Shown here piece after piece: positions 9,901 through 17,323 of a DNA stretch of 64,000 nucleotides; the stretch's first letter is position 1, and each line of letters begins with the position of its first letter. The DNA comes from Phocaeicola plebeius (GTDB lineage: Bacteria > Bacteroidota > Bacteroidia > Bacteroidales > Bacteroidaceae), in contig NZ_QSQT01000001.1 in assembly GCF_003437535.1 (NCBI RefSeq), positions 124,001 to 188,000 of the forward strand. The letters are read 5' to 3'. The position numbers and the translations under genes were made by a program. The notes under the pieces were generated by a model. It saw nothing but the letters and a program-made list of their open reading frames with translations, had not been told where the DNA came from and searched no databases.

Positions 9901-11064
9901 ATCTGTGCCAATCCATAATAATCCCTGTTTATCGATACAGACAGCACTGGCAATTTGTGTGCTGAGAGAGCTTTCTGGCGAATTGGGCGAATAGCTAAAT
10001 GACTTAAATAAAGCACCATCCGAACTGAGGAAGTTGATGCCTCCTCCCCAGGTTCCAGCCCAGATATTTTGATGAGAGTCTTGAAATAAACAACGAACGG
10101 TTGAATTGTTTAGATTATGTTCATTATTTCCTGCTTGGATTACATGTATCTCTTCTGCCGTATTGAACAGGGTTTTTGAAAGATCTATAATGGCAATACC
10201 TCCCAGTTCTGTAGCTACCCATAATTGGTTCTCATTGAATTGCTGAATATCATAAACGAGATGTGACAGTGATGGATTTTTTTCTCCTAACCAGATAAAC
10301 TCTTCTGTATTAGGGTTAAAAAGAGCCAGTCCTCTTCCTGTTCCTGCCCAGATATTACCTGTGTTATCTTTGAATATACATTGAACATTGTTGTGGGGAA
10401 GTGTTTTCTTGTTGTTTGGGTCGTGTGTAAAGTTTTTGACCTTCTTGGTCTTTAGTGAAAGTATACTCATCCCATTTTCTGCATGGTGTCCTATGTATAA
10501 ATTGCCTTTATTATCATCTAACAAGGTCCATACGGTATTGCTTGGGAGTTCAGGTATAGTCGTTTGATTATAGTGCGTGAATTTCCCCGTTTTTTTATCT
10601 AAATAGTCAATTCCCTGCCAATAAGTTGTAATCCATAGATTCCCGTCTGAGGTGGGATATATGCCAGTTATATCGTTTGTACAAATGCTATTTGGATTTT
10701 TTTTGTCATGTTGATAGATTATTTGTTGGTTGGTTTGATAATTAAATGCATTTAATCCGCTTCTTTGGGTACCAATCCATAAAATAGGTTCTGTCGGGTC
10801 GTCAAGTAAGCAGTTTAATTCGTTTCCTGTCAGATTTAGCACTTTACCGCTTTTCTTATAAAAACTGGTAAAATGATTTCCCTCTAATTTGTTCAATCCT
10901 TCTTCTGTGGCAAACCAGAGGTATCCTTTTTTATCTTCTACAATGTCATTGATATAATTGTTGGATAACCCTTTTTCTAAACCCAACTTTTTGATTGTAT
11001 AAGGTTGTGAAGATATTTCAGCAATGCACAAGAACAAATAGAATGTGATAAAAAAGTATTTCAT
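6961..11064 (-). CDS. Hybrid two-component system sensor/regulator (HTCS) of the polysaccharide-utilization locus
   Basis: A 1367-residue one-protein two-component system. The signal peptide spans residues 1-19. A periplasmic two-component beta-propeller covers about 20-660, with repeated LWIGT/IWAGT motifs, then a Y_Y_Y domain at about 705-768 and one membrane helix at about 788-806. The histidine kinase follows: NITHELRTPL with phosphorylated His844, ATP-binding boxes around N961, DTGYGIG (992-998) and GTGIGLAL (1020-1027). Next are a receiver domain at about 1097-1205 with phospho-acceptor D1146 and an AraC-type DNA-binding domain at about 1270-1355. Such proteins bind an oligosaccharide in the periplasm and activate the adjacent susC/susD operon, which here is divergent. 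All key catalytic residues are present. The ligand is unknown. Confidence 0.95.
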   Translation of the reverse strand: MKYFFITFYLFLCIAEISSQPYTIKKLGLEKGLSNNYINDIVEDKKGYLWFATEEGLNKLEGNHFTSFYKKSGKVLNLTGNELNCLLDDPTEPILWIGTQRSGLNAFNYQTNQQIIYQHDKKNPNSICTNDITGIYPTSDGNLWITTYWQGIDYLDKKTGKFTHYNQTTIPELPSNTVWTLLDDNKGNLYIGHHAENGMSILSLKTKKVKNFTHDPNNKKTLPHNNVQCIFKDNTGNIWAGTGRGLALFNPNTEEFIWLGEKNPSLSHLVYDIQQFNENQLWVATELGGIAIIDLSKTLFNTAEEIHVIQAGNNEHNLNNSTVRCLFQDSHQNIWAGTWGGGINFLSSDGALFKSFSYSPNSPESSLSTQIASAVCIDKQGLLWIGTDGGGINILKDGQRIATYTEESGHLSGNSVQTALCDQKGNLWFGIFNGGIMYYNIQTKSFQQIFPEKESTQDVRSLFEDNNGTIWVGTSNGVFQIDRESKKILQHMNANAPDNLVRSVMKDKKGQIWVGSFGRGIFLYASNGKRLKEFNTYLNFPSNTINQIFEDSKGCIWAATGEGLVQIENSSPWKYKVYQRNEGLANTFIWAIEEDENQNIWFSTNQGISCFVRNEENIYNYDFRDNIPMASFTGRSVCKGKNGVMYFGSTNGLCYFTPSYILEKRQAPKAIIGKITVFEPLVSENSNETEISLINKESVRLKHLQNNFNISFSIQDYSLNERVEYAYMLKGLENSWYTVKDPNNVTFRNLPPGKYEFMIKTRIRNQEWSDEISSIEIIIAPPLWLSWWAKLLYVISGVGLLFTGLWAYKRKLNLEYLYESEKKSHEQEQELNDERLRFYTNITHELRTPLTLILGPLEDLVKSNTLSSKDHHRISVIHQSAVRLLNLINQILDFRKTETQNKRLCVTKGNLTSAVYETGLKYKELNNKPEIQILIEVEEENMVLFFDKEVITMILDNLISNALKYTEKGYIRIRAEWVTENGIRYAQLSVEDTGYGIGQDALAHIFERYYQESGEHQASGTGIGLALVKNLVKLHEGDIQVKSLPEIGTTFYLRLPAGNTYPQALHGEDIHTDKQDGKEEEPIEKQEVADKDKNARPIILVVEDNADIRDYIADSFTDLYEIKTAANGKEGLQIATDCIPDIIVSDIMMPVMNGVVMCQKLKADIRTSHIPVILLTAKDSITDKEEGYQAGADSYLTKPFSAGLLQSRISNLLTQRRLLSERFAIRPDKPKKQSMEEKRAIITESMNKLDKEFLDKITNTITEGLAAAENIDITVLSNVMCMSSSTLYRKVKALTGMSTNEYIRKIKMQLAEKYLLEGKYSISEIAFKVGINSNVYFRQCFKEEFGMSASDYLKQLTGKSIDEKVDE

Positions 11065-11088
11065 GCTTTATTAAAATTAGGGTGAATT

Positions 11089-11096
11089 CAAAAATA
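11089..11096 (-). promoter_or_regulatory. Putative -7 box of the HTCS gene
   Basis: On the minus strand this reads TATTTTTG, fitting TAnnTTTG, 25 bases before the start codon. Confidence 0.45.
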
Positions 11097-11263
11097 CTAA
11101 TATTTATTGGATAAAATTCTTTTGGATACGAGAATGATTGATATGAAATCGTTTAATGATTGATTTGTGATTCAAAGTAAGGTGGGCAAGCGTCTCATAA
11201 TGCGCTTAGAGGGCTTCTTGTATGTTTGTATGGCTTAGTAAATACAATTAAACTGCGGATTCT

Positions 11264-11285
11264 TATCCTTTTATAAATAAGGATA
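11264..11285. promoter_or_regulatory. Inverted repeat in the HTCS-susC divergent region, possible operator
   Basis: TATCCTT (11264-11270) and AAGGATA (11279-11285) are perfectly complementary and lie about 105 bases upstream of the susC -7 box. HTCS regulators bind DNA in this kind of region, but nothing in the sequence proves this repeat is the site. Confidence 0.3.
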
Positions 11286-11390
11286 GATCTATTTGATAAT
11301 GCTCTTTTTGAACTGTTATTAATCTTACATTGCATCATTTCTTATTCATTAATGCATAATTTATTTACTCATTTTTATTCCTTGTTTACA

Positions 11391-11398
11391 TATCTTTG
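11391..11398 (+). promoter_or_regulatory. Promoter -7 box of the susC operon
   Basis: TATCTTTG matches TAnnTTTG exactly and lies 28 bases before the susC start. The upstream 362-base gap also carries the HTCS promoter and a small inverted repeat; no gene is visible in it. Confidence 0.7.
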
Positions 11399-11426
11399 CG
11401 TTCACATTCATTAACTCTAATAACCT

Positions 11427-14400
11427 ATGAGGAATTTAAAATTCTTATTATCCTGCTTTATGCTACTCATGTCTGTAGTAGCATTTGCACAAAATCAAGT
11501 TACAGGTCACGTAGCAGACGCTACCGGGGAACCTATTATTGGAGCCAATGTCACAGTGAAAGGAACAACAGTTGGAACAATCACAGACATTGACGGTAAT
11601 TTCACACTGGAGGTGGGTTCCACCGACGGTACTCTTGTGGTTTCTTTTATTGGTTATAAATCAGCTGAGGCTGCAATTAAGGGGAAATCACCTATTAATG
11701 TAATACTACAGGAAGACACAGAAACTTTGGATGAAGTTGTGGTTGTAGGTTACGGTACACAAAATCGAAAAAGCCTGACCGGTGCGATCAGTGACGTGAA
11801 GTCTGAATCATTGACACGTTCGGTATCTACCACTACAGCCGGAGCGCTTTCCGGTAAGATTGCAGGTATCTCAACTCGTGCAAAAGATGCCCGTCCTGGT
11901 AAAGGAATCAGTTTGGAGATACGTAACATGGGTGCTCCTTTGTATGTAATTGATGGTATTCCGTATGGTGGTAACACCGGAAATGACTGGTTGGTCAATT
12001 CAGAAGTATCAGGAAATGATGTTTTTAACTCCTTAAATATTGAGGATATTGAAAGCATTACCGTATTGAAAGATGCTTCTGCAGCAATTTACGGTTTGCG
12101 AGCTTCAAATGGTGTTGTATTGGTAACTACAAAAAAAGGTAAGAAGAACGAAAAAGTCAGCATCAATGTAAACGGATATTATGGCTGGCAGAATTTGACT
12201 CGCTTCCCTGAGCTTGCAAATGCTGAACAATATACAAGAGGTTTGGCCGAAGCTGCTCAGAATAGAGGAGAAGATCCAAACTCAGTGTATACAAAAGAAG
12301 AACTGGCTAAATGGGCTGCTGGAACAGAAAAGGGCTATAAAAGCTATGATTATTATGACATGATCATGAGAAAAAATGTACCGCAGTATCATGTAAATGC
12401 AAGTGTGACCGGTGGTTCTGAAAGAACTAATTATTATCTTTCTGTAGCGCATACAAGTCAGGAAGCCATGATGCCTGATTTTAATTATCAGCGTACTAAC
12501 TTCCAGTTAAACCTGGATACAAAAATTACCAATCGGTTTACTATCGGTGCACAGGTAAGTGGACGATATGAAAAAACAAACGATGTTGGTCTGCCTGGTG
12601 GTGACGGTTATTACTCTGCAATCTTGGCAGTATTTAAAATGCGTCCTATTGATAGCCCGTATGCAAATGATAATCCTAATTATATCAGAAATATTGACTC
12701 TTATCGTAACGGATATAACCCGGCTGCATTCAGACGTGACATTGCCGGTTATAAAGATAGCATGACTCGTTACGCAAATATCAATGCATACGCTCAGTAT
12801 GATTTCGGTTTTGGATTGACAGCAAAGGCTACATTCTCTTATGGTTATACTAACAGCCGTTTTGACGGTTACCAGTATGCATATCAGATTTATACTTATG
12901 ATGAAGCCTCTGATACTTATAATGGTACTAATGCAGCAGGTCGCTGGAGATTGCAAATTGACCGTAGCGTGCCGACCCGTTACATGCAGTTGCAGTTGAA
13001 CTATAATAAGCAGATAAAGGATCATAATATTTCTGCAGTATTAGGTTATGAAGCTTCTGATTATGATTGGAGCAAGAAAACTTACGGAACTGAACCTTCT
13101 ACAGACTATTTGCCGTTGCTGCAGATGGATGAAATCAACAGTTTTGGTGATGAATGGAGCTATGAGGCCCGTGCTGGTTGGCTGGCTCGTGTAAACTATG
13201 ATTATGCTCATAAGTACCTGGTTGAATTGTTAGCCCGTTATGATGGTTCTTATCTTTATGCTCCCAGTCAGCGTTGGGGATTCTTCCCTGGAGCTTCTAT
13301 CGGATGGAGAATCTCAGAAGAAAACTTCTTTGCTCCTTTGAAATCAGTAGTAGATGATTTGAAGATTCGTGCATCTATTGGTCAGACTGGTACAGAAAGT
13401 GGAGTATCTTTATTCGGTTATCTGAGCGGTTATAACTGGAATCAGGGAAGTGCCGTTCTGGATGGAGAATATGTAACTGGATTGAATCAGAGAGGTTTGC
13501 CTGTAACAAACTTGTCATGGACGAAGAATACTACAAAGAACATTGGTTTTGACTTGACTATGTTTGGTAACCGTTTGACAATCAGTGCAGATGCGTTCCG
13601 TAAAGATATTACAGGGGTTCCGGCAGCACGTTACGACGTATTGTTACCGAGTGAAGTAGGATATTCCTTGCCGAACGAAAACCTGAACAAGCAGGCATAT
13701 GTTGGTACTGAAGCAATGGCCACTTGGACAGACCACATTGGTGATTTCAACTATAGAGTAAGCGGTAACATTACTTTCTCTCGTTACAGAAATATTGAGT
13801 CATACAAGCCGAGATTCAGCAACTCTTGGGATGAATACCGGAACTCTTCTGAAGACCGCTGGGGAGGTATTTATTGGGGATATCAAGTTATCGGACAGTT
13901 CCAGTCTGAAGAAGAAATCAAGAATTATCCAGTAAACTTGGATGGACAAGGTAATACCACATTGTTACCGGGTGACCTTATCTATAAAGACGTGAACAAT
14001 GATGGTGTAATTAACGGTATGGATGAACGTCCTATCGGTTTCCCTGAAGGCTGGGCTCCAATTCTTTCTTTTGGTGGTAATATCGGATTGGAATGGAAAG
14101 GAATCGATTTGAATATTGATTTCTCTGGAGGTGCTATGCAGGGATGGAGACAGAACTATGAGTTGACCAATGCATATCATAACGGTGGTAACTCTCCAGC
14201 TTATTTGCTGGAAGACCGTTGGCATCGCTTGGATCTTTATGATCCGGAAAGTGAATGGGTTCCTGGACGTTATCCGGCAATCCGTAACGGTGAATTTGCT
14301 TACAATAATAAGAATAGTGATTTTTGGTTACATAATGTACATTATTTGCGTATCTCAAATCTGGAAATCGGATACAGCTTACCGACCTGGATGCTGAAGC

Positions 14401-14561
14401 CGATTCATGCACAGAAGGTACGTATTTATGGTAGTGTGTCTAATCTGTGTTCATTTGATAATGTACATCAGTATGGCATTGACCCGGAAATTACAGCTGC
14501 CGCAGCTGTTGTATATCCTCAGCAGCGTACTTTCCTTGTTGGATTTAATGTTACATTCTAA
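11427..14561 (+). CDS. SusC-like TonB-dependent outer-membrane transporter
   Basis: A 1044-residue protein with a signal peptide ending near ...VVAFAQ (about residue 22). The N-terminal carboxypeptidase-regulatory-like domain has GEPIIGANVTVKGTT and IDGNFTL; then comes the TonB-box and plug start LDEVVVVGYGTQNRKSLTG, the plug domain with LKDASAAIYGLRASNGVVLV (about 212-231), and a long beta-barrel ending in an aromatic residue (FNVTF). With SusD it forms the outer-membrane pair that imports oligosaccharides using TonB energy. It is the first gene of a plus-strand operon, 15 bases before susD. The substrate is unknown. Confidence 0.96.
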   Translation: MRNLKFLLSCFMLLMSVVAFAQNQVTGHVADATGEPIIGANVTVKGTTVGTITDIDGNFTLEVGSTDGTLVVSFIGYKSAEAAIKGKSPINVILQEDTETLDEVVVVGYGTQNRKSLTGAISDVKSESLTRSVSTTTAGALSGKIAGISTRAKDARPGKGISLEIRNMGAPLYVIDGIPYGGNTGNDWLVNSEVSGNDVFNSLNIEDIESITVLKDASAAIYGLRASNGVVLVTTKKGKKNEKVSINVNGYYGWQNLTRFPELANAEQYTRGLAEAAQNRGEDPNSVYTKEELAKWAAGTEKGYKSYDYYDMIMRKNVPQYHVNASVTGGSERTNYYLSVAHTSQEAMMPDFNYQRTNFQLNLDTKITNRFTIGAQVSGRYEKTNDVGLPGGDGYYSAILAVFKMRPIDSPYANDNPNYIRNIDSYRNGYNPAAFRRDIAGYKDSMTRYANINAYAQYDFGFGLTAKATFSYGYTNSRFDGYQYAYQIYTYDEASDTYNGTNAAGRWRLQIDRSVPTRYMQLQLNYNKQIKDHNISAVLGYEASDYDWSKKTYGTEPSTDYLPLLQMDEINSFGDEWSYEARAGWLARVNYDYAHKYLVELLARYDGSYLYAPSQRWGFFPGASIGWRISEENFFAPLKSVVDDLKIRASIGQTGTESGVSLFGYLSGYNWNQGSAVLDGEYVTGLNQRGLPVTNLSWTKNTTKNIGFDLTMFGNRLTISADAFRKDITGVPAARYDVLLPSEVGYSLPNENLNKQAYVGTEAMATWTDHIGDFNYRVSGNITFSRYRNIESYKPRFSNSWDEYRNSSEDRWGGIYWGYQVIGQFQSEEEIKNYPVNLDGQGNTTLLPGDLIYKDVNNDGVINGMDERPIGFPEGWAPILSFGGNIGLEWKGIDLNIDFSGGAMQGWRQNYELTNAYHNGGNSPAYLLEDRWHRLDLYDPESEWVPGRYPAIRNGEFAYNNKNSDFWLHNVHYLRISNLEIGYSLPTWMLKPIHAQKVRIYGSVSNLCSFDNVHQYGIDPEITAAAAVVYPQQRTFLVGFNVTF

Positions 14562-14576
14562 AAAACAATCATTAAG

Positions 14577-16439
14577 ATGAAAAAGAATTCTATAAAACTA
14601 TTGATAATAGGAACTGCCTTCGCTTCTGTTTTGTCGGGTTGTGGTGATGGCTGGTTCGAAAGGGATCCTAAAAATATTCTGACAAATGAGCAGGTATGGA
14701 ATGACCCCAATATGGTAAAGTCGCAGTTGGCAAACTTGTATAACCGTATTACGCATCTGCACGGAGATTTTAATACCGGAGGTATGACCGAAATTGATGA
14801 TGCCATGTGGTGTGGTGCGTTAGACGGAAACGGAAGAAATAATTTCCAATATGGAAATGATTATGGCCGCTTATGGGATTACGGTCTGATGCGCGATATC
14901 AACATGTCCATTGAGAATCTGGAAACTTATGGTACAGAATTGACAGAAGAGGAAAAAAGCTTGTTTAAGGCAGAGTTCCGTTTTATTCGTGCCTACATTT
15001 ATTTTGATATGGTAAGACGTATGGGTGGTGTTCCCTTGATTACCTCTACACTGGAATATGATTATAGCGGTGATCCTTCTTACCTGCAGCATCCACGTGC
15101 GAAGGAACATGAGGTTTATGACTTCGTTTACAGTGAATGTGAGGCTGTGAAGAATGACTTGAAGGCAAATGCCGGAAGTCAGACAAGAGCGAACTATTTC
15201 ACGGCATTGGCTTTGGAAAGCCGTGCGATGTTGTATGCTGCTTCAATTGCCAAATACAATGCCTTATATACTCCTACACTCGTAACAGATGGCGGTGAGG
15301 TCGGTATTCCGGCAAGTATGGCTGATGATTATTATAGAAAATCTCTTGCTGCTTCTAAAGAGATTATCAAAGACGGAGGATATGACTTGTATAATAAGAA
15401 TGCAGATAAAGGTGTAAACTTTTATAAGCTCTTTATGGATAAGGAGAAAAATCCGGAGATAATCTGGGCCAAAGATTATAAGAATCCTGTTAAGGTTCAT
15501 AGCTTTGGTTTTGATAATGTAATCCAGCATTTGAAAGAAGATAATGAAAACTCTTCTTGCATCGGCCCGTCATTGGGATTAGTTGAAGCTTTTGATTACC
15601 TGGATGGAACTCCGGGAAAGCTGAAGTATATGGATGAGAACAATAACTATAAGGTTTTTGATAATCCTGCAGACCTGTTTGCCAATAAGGATGCACGTCT
15701 TTATGGAACCGTTATCTATCCGGGTACAAAATATAGAGGTTCTGATGTAGACATACAGGCTGGCGTAGCTGTTTGGAATGATGAAAAACAGGATTACGAT
15801 CTGTTGTCTGACCCGACACTGGGTAGTACCTATACGGATGGTAAGACTTATGTTGGTCAGGATGGTCCTTTGGATGGAGCACAGAATGTAAGTAATACTG
15901 GTTTCTATATTCGTAAATATATAAGCGAAGAAGTTGGCTTTACATTGAGAAACTACGAAGAAAACTGGTGGCCCTGGTTCCGTTTGGGAGAAATTTATCT
16001 GAATGCAGCAGAAGCATCCTTTGAATTGGGAGATGAGGATCCGGGAGCATTGTTCTATATTAATAAGTTGCGTGAACGTGCTGGATTCCCTGCAAACAGT
16101 CTGACAAGCCTGACACTGGAAAAGATTCAGAATGAACGTCGAGTTGAAATGGCATTTGAAGACCAGCGTTACTTTGACCTGAAACGTTGGAGAATTGCAG
16201 ATGATGTATGGGATGGAGATGAAAGTGAAAACAGTACAGCTGTGGTATATGGCCTGTATCCTTATCGAATTGCTAAGGCAAAACCGGGAACGAATGATAC
16301 AGATAAGTATATTTTTGTGAAACATCGTTCAAGCCGTTTCATCCTGGCCCGTATGTTCAGAATGTCAAATTACTATTCATCTATTGCAGATGATGTAATT
16401 AATAATAACCCGTTAATTGTAAAGAACCCGCTTCAATAA
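14577..16439 (+). CDS. SusD/RagB-like surface glycan-binding lipoprotein
   Basis: A 620-residue lipoprotein (signal ending VLSGCG, Cys about residue 22). The SusD fold is seen in the N-terminal helical part (WNDPNMVKSQLANLYNRI, ...FKAEFRFIRAYIYFDMVRRMGGVPLI) and in the C-terminal RagB domain (LGEIYLNAAEASFELG, INKLRERAGFP, IQNERRVEMAFEDQRYFDLKR). It caps the SusC barrel and binds the glycan at the cell surface. It lies 15 bases after susC and 6 bases before the DUF3823 gene. Confidence 0.95.
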   Translation: MKKNSIKLLIIGTAFASVLSGCGDGWFERDPKNILTNEQVWNDPNMVKSQLANLYNRITHLHGDFNTGGMTEIDDAMWCGALDGNGRNNFQYGNDYGRLWDYGLMRDINMSIENLETYGTELTEEEKSLFKAEFRFIRAYIYFDMVRRMGGVPLITSTLEYDYSGDPSYLQHPRAKEHEVYDFVYSECEAVKNDLKANAGSQTRANYFTALALESRAMLYAASIAKYNALYTPTLVTDGGEVGIPASMADDYYRKSLAASKEIIKDGGYDLYNKNADKGVNFYKLFMDKEKNPEIIWAKDYKNPVKVHSFGFDNVIQHLKEDNENSSCIGPSLGLVEAFDYLDGTPGKLKYMDENNNYKVFDNPADLFANKDARLYGTVIYPGTKYRGSDVDIQAGVAVWNDEKQDYDLLSDPTLGSTYTDGKTYVGQDGPLDGAQNVSNTGFYIRKYISEEVGFTLRNYEENWWPWFRLGEIYLNAAEASFELGDEDPGALFYINKLRERAGFPANSLTSLTLEKIQNERRVEMAFEDQRYFDLKRWRIADDVWDGDESENSTAVVYGLYPYRIAKAKPGTNDTDKYIFVKHRSSRFILARMFRMSNYYSSIADDVINNNPLIVKNPLQ

Positions 16440-16445
16440 AAAAAT

Positions 16446-17114
16446 ATGAAAAAGATAACATCATTTTTTACTTTGTTGTGCTGCCTTTTAGCAATAAGCA
16501 GCTGTAGATATGATAATTATGATGAACCTCAGTCTTTGTTGACGGGTAGAGTCATTTATGATGGTGAGCCCGTTTGCGTACGTGCCGGAGGTGCTGAATT
16601 CGTTCTTTATCAGGACGGATATGCCCTTCATAACTCTATTCCTGTGTATGTTAATCAGGATGGAACTTATTCTGCCGTGCTTTTTGATGGAGAATATAAA
16701 CTCGTACGTATGGGTAATGCTCCTTGGGAACGCCCTACAAATGATACGATTCTTATAGAAGTACATGGAAATACGGTACAGGATATTCCTGTTACTCCTT
16801 ATTTTGTGATAAAGAATGCTTCGTTCACTAAAAACGGTTCTAAGGTAACTGCGAAATTTACGGTGAAGAAAGTTTCTGAAGGTGCTGCATTGGAAGATGT
16901 ACGCATATATTTGGGAGAAACTCTTATCACAGATAATAATACGAATCGTGCAAACCTTAGCTTAGGATCAAACATTACATTGGATCAAGAAATTACTGCT
17001 GAGATTGATATTCCAGAAAGCTTAGCTTCTGAGGATTATTTCTTTGCACGAGTAGGAGTAAAATCTGGACAGGCATCTGAATATTGTTTTACGCAGTCTA
17101 CTAAGATTGAATAA
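16446..17114 (+). CDS. DUF3823 domain lipoprotein of the susCD operon
   Basis: A 222-residue lipoprotein (signal MKKITSFFTLLCCLLAISSC). The N-terminal half, with LLTGRVIYDGEPV and DGTYSAVLFDGEYKLV, is a beta-sandwich of the DUF3823 type; the second half is another small beta domain. Proteins of this family are usually the gene after susD and are thought to be accessory surface glycan-binding proteins; that role is inferred from position. It is followed by a strong terminator, so the susC-susD-DUF3823 operon ends here. Confidence 0.8.
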   Translation: MKKITSFFTLLCCLLAISSCRYDNYDEPQSLLTGRVIYDGEPVCVRAGGAEFVLYQDGYALHNSIPVYVNQDGTYSAVLFDGEYKLVRMGNAPWERPTNDTILIEVHGNTVQDIPVTPYFVIKNASFTKNGSKVTAKFTVKKVSEGAALEDVRIYLGETLITDNNTNRANLSLGSNITLDQEITAEIDIPESLASEDYFFARVGVKSGQASEYCFTQSTKIE

Positions 17115-17150
17115 GTCTGTTATTGCTAAGATATAGACTGTTTAACATGG

Positions 17151-17184
17151 AGGGCTGATTCCATTGAGGAGTCAGCCCTTTATA
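17151..17184 (+). terminator. Rho-independent terminator after the DUF3823 gene
   Basis: AGGGCTGA (17151-17158) pairs perfectly with TCAGCCCT (17172-17179) around a 13-base loop, followed by TTATAATT. Confidence 0.75.
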
Positions 17185-17274
17185 ATTAATGGATATGCTC
17201 CTGATTCAAAGATTTTTATATAGAGATTTTATTATTTTGTTTATAGGTCTTGTCCTTTATCAGAAAAACATCTG

Positions 17275-17282
17275 TAACTTTA
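17275..17282 (+). promoter_or_regulatory. Possible -7 box for the GH2 gene
   Basis: TAACTTTA differs from TAnnTTTG in the last base. It sits between the operon terminator and the glycoside hydrolase start, about 42 bases before the first ATG. Weak evidence. Confidence 0.3.
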
Positions 17283-17323
17283 GCTTTTCTAAAAATGTAC
17301 TCTTGTAAGCTTATTCTGAGCTT